Assembly: GCF_015207375.1 (NCBI RefSeq)
Contig: NZ_JADEWY010000070.1
Span: 1-34,876 of the forward strand
Reading direction: 5' to 3'
Length of the DNA: 34,876 nt
Source: Coleofasciculus sp. LEGE 07092
GTDB lineage: Bacteria > Cyanobacteriota > Cyanobacteriia > Cyanobacteriales > Coleofasciculaceae
The notes below the pieces were generated by a model. It was given only the letters and a program-made list of their open reading frames with translations, searched no databases and was not told where the DNA came from. The number at the start of each line of letters is the position of its first letter. Position 1 is the stretch's first letter. The translations under genes were made by a program, and so were the position numbers. Of this stretch, positions 7,092-16,000 are shown in pieces.

Positions 7092-9362
7092 TTAGTTGCG
7101 TCCATAGGAAGTATAAGATTTAGTTGCCTCCGTTTTAAGACCGTTGGCAACGATTCCTAAGATGGAAGCCCCAGCAATCTTTAAGCCATCGAAGGCTTTC
7201 ATTACTAAGGAACGGTCTGTCTTCTCAATACCAACTACGAGTATTGTCCCATCTGCCTTAGCTGCTAGGAGGTTGCCATCTCCAAGACCCAAAAGGGGTG
7301 GGGTATCGTAAATCACCAAGTCAAAATGGGCTGAAAATTGATCCATTAGATACTGCATCTTATCAGAGGAAAGCAGCTTGATGGGGTCTGAGAACGTCTG
7401 ACCCGTGGTCAATATAAAGAAGTTATCATCTAAGGGTGATTGCTGAATGGCATCATTGAGAGTGATGTCTGTAGCAATGATTTCAGTTAATCCCTTAGTA
7501 TTCGGTAAGTCTAACCGCGTGTGAAGTTGGGGACAACGCAAATCGGCGTCTACCAGTAAAACTCGTTGACCAATTGTAGCTGCGGTTTTGGCAAGGTACA
7601 CAGCAACGGTGGTTTTCCCATCTCCTGGTATTGCTGAGGTAATGGCTAAGGAGTGGATGGGCTTTTTAGAACTGAGCAAGCGAATATTCGTGTAAAGAGA
7701 ACGGAAAGCCTCCATAAAGGGGGAGGTGGTGTACCGTTCAGTCCGGTTGTTATTACTACCCCAACGAGGAGAATTCTTTTCAGGAGTGAAGTTAGCGACT
7801 TGTGCCACGAGAGCAAGTTGTTTGGGTTTCTTGGAGAGTCTGTTGAGTTTCTTGGTTAAAGGAATAACGCCTAGGATGGGTAGTCTTGTCGCTCCTTTAA
7901 TTTCTTCAGGGGTGTGGAAGACGGTATGGAGTATCTCGACGAGAAAACCAACGCCGATGCCTAGGAGTACACTTAAAACCACAGCGATCGCGAACGGGCG
8001 CTTTAAGGCTTGAGATTCGACAGGAATTAACTGACCCATCTCATCGCGCCACAGTTCAGGTGGATTAATCAGATCCCAGGGAATTTCTTGTTGAGCAGCA
8101 TCAAGTTTCAATGTTTCTCGTTTAGAGAGAAATTCCTTCAAGTTATCAGTAGCAACATCTAATTGCCGCTGTAAATCAGCAATTTGACGAGAAACAGATG
8201 GTAGCTGTTCAAGTTGTTGATTTACACGGTTTTCAGCCTGGACAATAGTTTGGTAGCGATCCTCTAAACCCTGGATTTTACCCGCTAAGTTTTCTAGAAC
8301 AGCTTGAGATTCTTGACTCAACAGACTACGCAAATTTTGCTGGTTCTCACGTAACACCTCCATGGAAGGGCTATCTTCGCGAAATCGGACTGAATCTGAT
8401 GCAATTTGGGCGTCTAACTGCTGTAATTTGGATAGTAGAGTTTCGTAAGCTTGATCTTCTGTCGCTAAAACTGCTGTTAGGTTCGCTTCATTTAACTGTT
8501 TTTGCAGAGTATTGTAGAGCGCCTGCGTTTCAGCCAGTTGAGCTTCAGTGTCTAATCGGTTTCTCCGAATTAGCAAGACCTGTTCACTTAGAAGCCGATC
8601 GGCTAACTCAGGATCAATAAGATTGTATTGCTTCCGGATTGTTTGAAGTTGTGATTGAAGAGTGTCAACTTGTTTCTGTAGATTAGGAAGCTGAGTTTCA
8701 ATGAATTCTATTCCTTGCTTTAGGCTTTTTTGGCGTTCTTGTAAACTATACTCTAAATAAGCATTAGCAATAGTCTCTAGGACAAATTTAATTTTTTCTT
8801 TATTTTTATCCTTATAAATAACTTCTAAAATTTTAGTGCCTAATTCTTCCGCATTTTTTTCATAGGTGAGGCGGACAAGGGAAAGATTCCTCTTCAGTGA
8901 ATTATGGTCAATCGATGGATATTTAGTTTGTAACTGCTGGATTACTGGCTCCATGATTTGTGGACTCTGCAAAACCCGAATTTGAGTCTCGTAATCCAAC
9001 AATCCTGATCTATCTACATCTATTTTTTGAATGTCTGTGCTTTTATTTTGAGACAGTAAAAACTGATTTCGCAACCGATCTTCAGCCGTGACGGGTTCAA
9101 CTAAAAGCTTGAATGAACCTTGATACTCGGGTATGCTTTGGCGCTTGTTCCAGACTAACCAAAGTCCAGAACTTACAATCAAAGTCAATGCCACCCCGCT
9201 TATTAGCATGGCACGGCGACGTGCCACAGCAAGCACCCAAGCCAAATCTACCGTTTGTCCACTCATTTCATCTGGTTCGACTGAGCGAACTGGATGTAAC
9301 GGTTGAAGTGGCTTACCATTCGGCTTGTCTGAAAACGCCTGGAAATTGCGATCTGTATCCAT
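7092..9362 (-). CDS. Wzc-like polysaccharide co-polymerase with tyrosine-kinase domain
   Basis: This inner-membrane protein controls chain length and export of Wzx/Wzy-made polysaccharides. The 756-residue form starts at the ATG whose codon is 9360-9362, chosen because a GAGGTG lies six bases upstream; a GTG at 9443 would add 27 residues. The order is an N-terminal membrane helix (about residues 45-66) and a Wzz-type domain. A long coiled coil full of Gln and Leu follows (about 180-430), then a second membrane helix (PFAIAVVLSVLLGIGVGF, about 455-475). The cytoplasmic BY-kinase domain has Walker A GDGKTT near 579, Walker A' LLVDADLRCP near 604 and Walker B LVIYDTPP near 686. The C-terminal tail has only two tyrosines (SYTSYGRN), fewer than in E. 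coli Wzc. It follows a glycosyltransferase gene on the same strand. Confidence 0.93.
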   Translation of the reverse strand: MDTDRNFQAFSDKPNGKPLQPLHPVRSVEPDEMSGQTVDLAWVLAVARRRAMLISGVALTLIVSSGLWLVWNKRQSIPEYQGSFKLLVEPVTAEDRLRNQFLLSQNKSTDIQKIDVDRSGLLDYETQIRVLQSPQIMEPVIQQLQTKYPSIDHNSLKRNLSLVRLTYEKNAEELGTKILEVIYKDKNKEKIKFVLETIANAYLEYSLQERQKSLKQGIEFIETQLPNLQKQVDTLQSQLQTIRKQYNLIDPELADRLLSEQVLLIRRNRLDTEAQLAETQALYNTLQKQLNEANLTAVLATEDQAYETLLSKLQQLDAQIASDSVRFREDSPSMEVLRENQQNLRSLLSQESQAVLENLAGKIQGLEDRYQTIVQAENRVNQQLEQLPSVSRQIADLQRQLDVATDNLKEFLSKRETLKLDAAQQEIPWDLINPPELWRDEMGQLIPVESQALKRPFAIAVVLSVLLGIGVGFLVEILHTVFHTPEEIKGATRLPILGVIPLTKKLNRLSKKPKQLALVAQVANFTPEKNSPRWGSNNNRTERYTTSPFMEAFRSLYTNIRLLSSKKPIHSLAITSAIPGDGKTTVAVYLAKTAATIGQRVLLVDADLRCPQLHTRLDLPNTKGLTEIIATDITLNDAIQQSPLDDNFFILTTGQTFSDPIKLLSSDKMQYLMDQFSAHFDLVIYDTPPLLGLGDGNLLAAKADGTILVVGIEKTDRSLVMKAFDGLKIAGASILGIVANGLKTEATKSYTSYGRN

Positions 9363-9368
9363 AGAAAG

Positions 9369-9374
9369 CACCTC
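9369..9374 (-). promoter_or_regulatory. Ribosome binding site deciding the Wzc-like start
   Basis: On the minus strand this reads GAGGTG, six bases before the ATG at 9362-9360. The GTG at 9443 has no comparable purine run, so translation most likely starts at 9362. Confidence 0.6.
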
Positions 9375-9532
9375 TATATGCTTGGGTTGACTGAACTCCA
9401 GAAACAAATTATCAACCCTACTTATCCGGCTTAAGGGACGCACATCTACATTTTATGCGTTTTCTCAGCCTCAGTCGTGAATCCTTCCGAATTAACTCCT
9501 CAGTTCCCCTCAAACTCTTTACCAATTCGGGG

Positions 9533-10453
9533 TTATATTCTGAATTGCTCTAAATCAATATTCGCTAAGTCCCTTTGGTGAACAAAACGAGACGAGATAC
9601 CTGGCGCAGCAAAGTATTTTTCCAGGAGTTCCTCTGGGTCTTTCTTACTGCCCCCTTCTTGCTCAATCAGTTTAGCAACATAAGTACATAGACTTAGCCT
9701 AACAGTATTGACCTGCTTAAGGGTCTGTTCACGGATTTTGTGCGGGTTAGGGGGTGATTCCTGCCAACGCTTTACCGCTTGAGCGACTGCATCAGCTTGC
9801 GGTGGAACAATGATTGAATTCTCCTGATTGAAGAATTCATCGCGTCCGCCTTTGCTGGGTGTACTTACGACAGGAATGCCACAAAGTAGATATTCCATGG
9901 AAGCAAACATGGCTCCTTCTTCTGCTGACAGGCAGAGACCAACATAAGCCTGATTTATCTTTTTAGCTAATTCAGGGCGCGGGATGAATTCTCTATTGTA
10001 CTCAGCATGAGCTAACTCTGGACAGAAGGCTGGTAAATCTCCTCCGTAGGAGGCTATCATCAAGCGTTCAATGTCTTTGGCGAGCCAATGTCGCTTAAAG
10101 GGTTTAAGCTGCCCTATGTAGATAGCGTCATAGTATTTTGGTTCATTTAGGGGTTTGTAGTTGTATTCGTTGACATAGATATTGTGATTAAAATGTGCTC
10201 CACGCATGAACCATTTTTTTCGCCAAACTTCTTCCTCCGAGGCGTTGACAATGAAGTGATGTTTTCTGCTTTTCATAGAATGCAGGACTTGAGTCTTTTT
10301 GTGCCTTAGCATCCGTTTCCATCGAGCAGCAAAACCCGAAGAATTTTGCAGAACGTGTTTCGGCATGAACCCTTGCGACAAGGCAGGCAAATCGCCGATA
10401 TAAGAAACGATAAGGGGTTCAGTACTAAGAATATAAAAGCCATTAAATATCAT
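9533..10453 (-). CDS. GT4-like glycosyltransferase
   Basis: This is probably a cytoplasmic retaining glycosyltransferase of the GT-B fold that adds a sugar to the EPS repeat unit. In its C-terminal half it shows YIGQLKPFKRHWLAKDI (the nucleotide-sugar domain start) and the donor-site motif EEGAMFASMEYLLCGIPVVST with the paired glutamates of family GT4. At about 306 residues it is shorter than most GT4 enzymes (350-400), with a reduced acceptor-binding N-terminal domain. The start is taken at the ATG at 10453, preceded by AGGTG at eight bases; a TTG lies two codons upstream. It precedes the Wzc-like gene on the same strand with a 170-base gap, and is divergent from the exostosin-like gene at 10715. 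Donor sugar is unknown. Confidence 0.8.
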   Translation of the reverse strand: MIFNGFYILSTEPLIVSYIGDLPALSQGFMPKHVLQNSSGFAARWKRMLRHKKTQVLHSMKSRKHHFIVNASEEEVWRKKWFMRGAHFNHNIYVNEYNYKPLNEPKYYDAIYIGQLKPFKRHWLAKDIERLMIASYGGDLPAFCPELAHAEYNREFIPRPELAKKINQAYVGLCLSAEEGAMFASMEYLLCGIPVVSTPSKGGRDEFFNQENSIIVPPQADAVAQAVKRWQESPPNPHKIREQTLKQVNTVRLSLCTYVAKLIEQEGGSKKDPEELLEKYFAAPGISSRFVHQRDLANIDLEQFRI

Positions 10454-10714
10454 AAGCAATGCACCTATTCCTGTGAATTTTATTTGCTTCTGTGTGGAAA
10501 ACTATCACCTTGCAAAAGACAAGAATGAATCAATACCAGTTATTATAACAGTCTGCTGTTTACTCAACTGACAGAAAATTAGAGTGTAAAGCACAGTCTA
10601 CAAAATAACCGATAGGTAGTTGCTTAAGATTTGGAGTGGTTTAACTTTCTTAACTTTTCGTAAAAATTTGCTTCAATAGCATAAAATTAAGATTTTATCT
10701 GAAAAGGTAACATT

Positions 10715-11764
10715 ATGGAGCGCAAGCTTAGACTGACGACTCTAGGTATTGAACTTGCAGAAGAAGCTAGGTTTCCAGATGGGTGTCCTATTCTGAAAGC
10801 ATGGAAAGGTCGCTATTCTTCAGCCTTTAACAAGGCAGTGCAGGAGACGTTTGAAATAGTTGAGGATGAAAACGCCGATGGGTTTCTCCTACCATCCAAT
10901 GTTTCTTTCTATTCCCATCGGCGACTCAACGAAATTGGCATGGTGGTTGCTGCCCTCCAGTTACCCTCAATCGGTTTCGATATTAGCCATGAGCGTCGAA
11001 AACCTGCATGGCTAGACTATATCATCCGCTTTTCTTGGTATCGTTCAGTTAATGAGCTAGGAGTCATTATCAGTCCGGCGTTTCTCGATTCGGACGGGTT
11101 TGATCTCATGGTGGAATTGGGTATTCGAGACTGGCAACCAACGGAAAAGGAACCCTTACCAACTGTGAGTTTCTGCGGTCGCGAGGGGGGGAAAGTTGGG
11201 CTAGCTATCTGGGAAAGAATGCCCAAGACTCTTACACGCCGTATGGCTGCGAATTTCTTCTGTAGCACGACTCGTGGCGTTCGTGCAACGTGTTGTTACC
11301 CACTTCGGATGGATGCAATGCAGGTTCTTGAAGGAGATCCTCGAATCCAGACAGATTTTGTTGGACGTGGGACGGTGGGACTAACGCCAAAAACACAAGG
11401 AGACTTGCGACGCCAATTTTTGGAAAACATGATGCGCAATGCTTATGTACTATGTGTTCGTGGTACTGACAATTACAGTTGGCGATTCTATGAAACACTT
11501 TCTTTAGGAAAAATCCCTATTGTAATCGACACAAACTGCATATTACCGTTAGAAGACGAAATTCCGTGGGATAAGTTGATTGTCCGTGTTCCATGTACAC
11601 AATTGAACGAGTTACCAGAGCACCTCTTGGAGTGGCACTCTAGTCTGTCTCCATCTGCTTTTCGAGAATTACAACGAGAGCTGCGAGCGCTCTTTGAGCG
11701 GCTAACACCTGCGAGGTTTTATCCGGATATATTTCGGAAGATTCTATACCTCTACAGCGATTAA
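10715..11764 (+). CDS. Exostosin-family (GT47-like) glycosyltransferase
   Basis: The 349-residue product has the C-terminal exostosin signature. NAYVLCVRGTDNYSWRFYETLSLGKIPIVIDTN is followed by LPLEDEIPWDKLIVRVP, where the RG, E and GxIPIxID positions line up with the family. The N-terminal half is weakly conserved. In bacteria such enzymes occur in polysaccharide loci and probably transfer a hexuronic acid or other sugar to the repeat unit; the donor cannot be read from sequence. A second member of the same family is encoded at 17028-18116 on the other strand, with the same core motif. The gene is divergent from the GT4-like gene, and its TAA overlaps the TAA of the convergent GT87-like gene (TTAA at 11761-11764). 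Confidence 0.85.
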   Translation: MERKLRLTTLGIELAEEARFPDGCPILKAWKGRYSSAFNKAVQETFEIVEDENADGFLLPSNVSFYSHRRLNEIGMVVAALQLPSIGFDISHERRKPAWLDYIIRFSWYRSVNELGVIISPAFLDSDGFDLMVELGIRDWQPTEKEPLPTVSFCGREGGKVGLAIWERMPKTLTRRMAANFFCSTTRGVRATCCYPLRMDAMQVLEGDPRIQTDFVGRGTVGLTPKTQGDLRRQFLENMMRNAYVLCVRGTDNYSWRFYETLSLGKIPIVIDTNCILPLEDEIPWDKLIVRVPCTQLNELPEHLLEWHSSLSPSAFRELQRELRALFERLTPARFYPDIFRKILYLYSD

Positions 11765-12984
11765 GCCTGAATACTGGACTGATTTCCTAGATCAATTTCC
11801 GCTCTGCACTTGAAGCTCATGATTAATAACCAGATTGTAGTGCCAAGCAATAAAGGTACACGATATTGTAGTAATAGATCGTTGTGAAGAAAGGTCATTA
11901 AATAGGCTCGTGGAAAAACCATAGCTAGAAAAAGAGCTATTGCTATTAAGGCAGCTCCTGGACGTTTATGTAGCTGTCTCCAGAATGCAGCTATTAACGG
12001 TGCCAGAGCAACTAAATCATAATGATGTGCAAAACCGAACAACAAGGAAATTGCTACCAATATTCCCACTACATCATCAAGGATTAGTCTTGAACGATAC
12101 CACCAAAGGAGATATGTTAAGATGAGGGCTAAAAGGAATAACTGTGGCACTTTAATCCCAGCCGCATACATTAAATTTTGGATGCTGAAAACGGCTTCGG
12201 AACCCAAAACATTAGAAAATATGTTTTTATATTCATTTAAGGAAGTAAACCAGTAAAAAAACACGTCAATCGGACCACTAACCGCCATGGGTACAAGACA
12301 GAAAATTAAGGTAGTGAGTACCGCTACTGCTAAAAGTCGCCATCGACGCTCTAAAAGGAACCAAAGGATTATCAGTAGGCTTAACTGTGGCTTGATGCTG
12401 GCGATCGCAATCAAAATGCCGCTCAAAACACATCGATCCCGATAGGCATAGTACCAACTGCTGACTAGCGCTGCAGCTACTATTAGTGTTGTTTGCCCCA
12501 ACCACATAACATTGATTGTGAGCGGATTACTAATGACTATTGCCGGGATAAACCACCACGGACTGGAACCTGGAACTTTTAGAATTTTTACCTGAGGGCG
12601 TTTCACTAGACGCACACAGAAAAATCCCAATACTCCAGCGCTAAAGACATTCAAAAATGTCATTATTACCTTTGTTTTCGCCCAGGGAAACGCCGCCAGT
12701 ATAAGACACAGTGGGGCTATCTGCGGTGGATATGAAAAACCAAAATTTCCTAGATCGAGAGTTGCACCCAGTTGGATAGCTACCTCCGGATCATAAGCAT
12801 TTAACCCTTCCAACCAAGCAAGTCCAGCCACATACAAGTACTTCGTATCGAAGTTAGTACCCATTGACTGGGATACGCCCACACCGAGAATTCCTTTTAC
12901 CACCAGCACAACGCAGGCAAACAGCAAAAAAACAGCCCGAAAAAAGAAATTCTCTGAAATACGATAAATTAAGGAAGTTCTCAT
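11761..12984 (-). CDS. GT87-like (DUF2029) polytopic membrane glycosyltransferase
   Basis: This 407-residue membrane protein has about ten hydrophobic segments. The first is near residues 13-33, followed by a loop with an acidic GTNFDTKYLYVAG and AYDPE, as in GT87 enzymes, where an Asp in the first large loop is important. The family (PimE and relatives in actinobacteria) uses polyprenyl-phosphate sugars and adds residues on the outer face of the membrane. Here it may decorate the EPS after flipping, which is an inference. The C-terminus ends in a short polar tail. It lies between the exostosin-like gene (overlapping stops) and the GH2-like gene upstream on the same strand, 69 bases away, and may form an operon with it. 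Confidence 0.82.
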   Translation of the reverse strand: MRTSLIYRISENFFFRAVFLLFACVVLVVKGILGVGVSQSMGTNFDTKYLYVAGLAWLEGLNAYDPEVAIQLGATLDLGNFGFSYPPQIAPLCLILAAFPWAKTKVIMTFLNVFSAGVLGFFCVRLVKRPQVKILKVPGSSPWWFIPAIVISNPLTINVMWLGQTTLIVAAALVSSWYYAYRDRCVLSGILIAIASIKPQLSLLIILWFLLERRWRLLAVAVLTTLIFCLVPMAVSGPIDVFFYWFTSLNEYKNIFSNVLGSEAVFSIQNLMYAAGIKVPQLFLLALILTYLLWWYRSRLILDDVVGILVAISLLFGFAHHYDLVALAPLIAAFWRQLHKRPGAALIAIALFLAMVFPRAYLMTFLHNDLLLQYRVPLLLGTTIWLLIMSFKCRAEIDLGNQSSIQA

Positions 12985-13053
12985 ATTAGTCTCCGTTTAC
13001 CTATAGTATTGAGTAATAAATCTTAAAATTTAGAATTAATACCGTCTAAATCT

Positions 13054-16000
13054 CTACCAGCGATAATAGCGATAGGGTTCATCACCTAAATCAAAATCTG
13101 TGCGGTAATCAGGATGATAAAAACCTCTATCAGCAGTAAAGGAGCTGTGTTGGTTTTGTTTTTGCCCTATCTGCTTGAAAATTCTACCATCAACTTGGAA
13201 GCTAGCTCCCAAATTAGCCAGGATCTGAGCGAGCGCTCTCGTCTGTCGCCAGCGCGTATAACGTAAGTACGTGTTCACATCCGCATTTAAAGCGTTGGGG
13301 TCAATCTGAGAAAAAATTGCTACCCCATTTCCCAGTTGCACGCGACTCAATAAACCGTCTGCTGCTATCTCACCACCGGATTGAATTAACCAGGCATCGT
13401 GTTCTGTACGCGATCGCAAATCAGAAGCACTGAGTCCATAAGCCTCTGACCATTGGGGTACATTCAGGGAGCCAGGGAATGCCTTCACTTGCTTCATAGT
13501 AATCCCTAAGGGTGCAGAAGCGGTGTGTCGCGGCAAGAAAAATATTTTTCCTCCTTTGTTCAAATAGGCTCGTAACTGCTCATCGTTCACCTTTGCCTGG
13601 GTTCCGATTATCACTAGTCCAGCATCAGCCGTGAGAGAGTTTGTCCGTTGGTAAATCAAACCTAGTTCATCGAGTTGAGTTACGTCCGCATCACTGCCAA
13701 TAAAAATTACCTTATCTACCTTGGGAGAAAGAGGAGCAGTAGTACTGTAGGCAATAAGTTGCCGAGCCAGTTGACGCGCTGCTGCATCTAGCTGCAAATG
13801 ATCGTCTAGATCTAACGTACTCCAAATTAGCCGCCCCTTCCCGTAATCCAGCTCCATCAGTGGGGTATAGGCTAAATCAAACTCAGATTCTAAAATTGGT
13901 CGCCAAGAGCTACGGTGTGGCTTTTCCACAGAAGCGCTGCTCACTGCGCCGCGATTTCCCCAGTGCCAACCATACCAGGGAGTACCATGAGGGTTAGGGT
14001 TCATCCCTCCCTTCGTTGTGTCGGGGTAGGCTTCAACTAAGGTACTCTCTCCTGCCCAATCCCTTAAATCCAGTTCATCCAATCCGCTAGTTGCCAGATG
14101 AGTCTCGTTAACTAGGAAGACACGGCGACTTAAATGTGGTGCAATACGCCAACCGATTGTACTACTCATCCAATCCGGGTTTTGAGTAAAGACAATTGCT
14201 CTGCCACCATTGCCAATGAAGGCTTCTAAGTTCCCAGGTAGCTTATCTCCACTTGATAAAGCTTCGCGACCAATAACTAGGAGTGAACTGGTGAATGAGC
14301 CGTTCCACGACTCCACATTATATCCCAACTGCTGCAGCATCTGGGTTGTCTTGCCAACTGGGTCAAACACGGCGATTGGCGATTGGCGATTGGCGACTGG
14401 GGATTGGGTATTGGTGAAAACTCGAAAAGGGAAGTTATCCTGATGTTTTTGGTTGCCAATTTGAGCGTTCAGGCGAACTTCTCCATTAACTTTGCCATTT
14501 ACCTCTGGCAAGTTGACTGCTATGGGGAAGAATAAGGTCTGTGCTGTCTCGATAGTTCCGGTATTGTCACCACTAGCTATCGGTTTACCCTCTAACAGCA
14601 CTTGCCAGGTGAAGGAAAACTCTTGTTTGGCTCTGGTATCGTTAATGAGTACTACTTGTTTTTGCAGTTTCTCTCCAGCCCTAAAACTGTGGTCTTTTGC
14701 TGTAAACGCCTCCTCTGCACCCGCAATCCAAGCTAGGGTTGGGCTATTGTTTTCCATAATCCCTTGCCCACCGGGGTGAATGATATTCCCCTGGGGTTGG
14801 AAGGAGTACCACAGAGACTTCCTGACTTGCTTCAGGTATGGACCCCGGCGTCCTGGTTCAAATGGCTCAATATTCACCATCTCTTTCCCTGCGTCCGAAA
14901 CCTCCCAGCCGTGTCCGCTACTCCAGGGAATCATTCCACCCGTCATCCCAAATGTCCGCCAACTGCGCCAGGTGTTAGTACTGAATAATTGCTGTAATTT
15001 TTGAAAGGCAGGGGCAAAATCCAGTTCGGGCTGATTATGCCAGCTTTGGTACTCCTGATCCTTGACAAATAATTCACGAATTTTCGATCGGTAAGCGGGA
15101 GTTTCGAGTTCGTAAGCTTCTTTGCCTAAGTAAATCGCACTAAACTCGGTCATCAGCGGTTCACTAGTAATTGCGTTGCCAAAACCATTGCGGCTACGCA
15201 TCATTGTCGCGTGTAGCGGTGTGCCAAACTCTACTACCATATAGGGCATATCACCGTCTTGTGTCCACTCAGAAAGCCACTCCTCTCGCTCTTGTAGGGG
15301 GATCATATTGAGGTAAGAGTTGAGCGCGTAGACATCCCCTACGGATGCTCCTTGATGCATGAGTACAGGTCGCGTGGGGTCATATTTTTTTATAGTTGCT
15401 ACTGCCTTTTCGCCGATAGGAAACATATTTTGCACCCGCCAGTCTCCATCCTTACCGAGGGAACCTTCGACTTGTTTCTGACCAATCCGTCGCGGGTTCT
15501 GGTCATCCGCATGACCGAAAAAATTGGGGCTATTAGTCCACATCAGAATTGATGGATGGTTGCGATAGCGGCGCAGTTCGGTTGCCATTCGTTGTTCCCA
15601 GCGCTTTCTATCTGCCTGCTTGTTCCACTGGTTCGGAATACCGATGTGAGACATACTTAGAGCTGGGGATATGAGCGGAAAACCTTTGAGGTCGGCGCGT
15701 TCGGCAAACAGTTCTCGAAAGTGCCATCGACCCCGCTCGTCGTGATTCCAGGGCCACAGTTCGGCAATATTAAAGCCCGCCCAGAAATAGGCATCAATCA
15801 TTTTGTCAGCTACTTCAGGGACACCAACTGCCCAACCTTGCCATTGATCCTCGTGGAGAATCGGTCGCAGGCGAATTTCAGTACCGTTTAAGTAAAATTT
15901 TCGTCCTTCAATCCAAAATTCACGGAAGCCAAAAGGCTGGTCATATTCATCATCAATTCCGGCTCCTTTTACGTCCAGTCGTAGGGTATACACATTGGGT

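Noticed and set aside
14373..14414. Possible CRISPR or minisatellite array
   Set aside because: Units are only seven bases, directly adjacent and without spacers, and they lie inside a coding frame; this is a heptad repeat.
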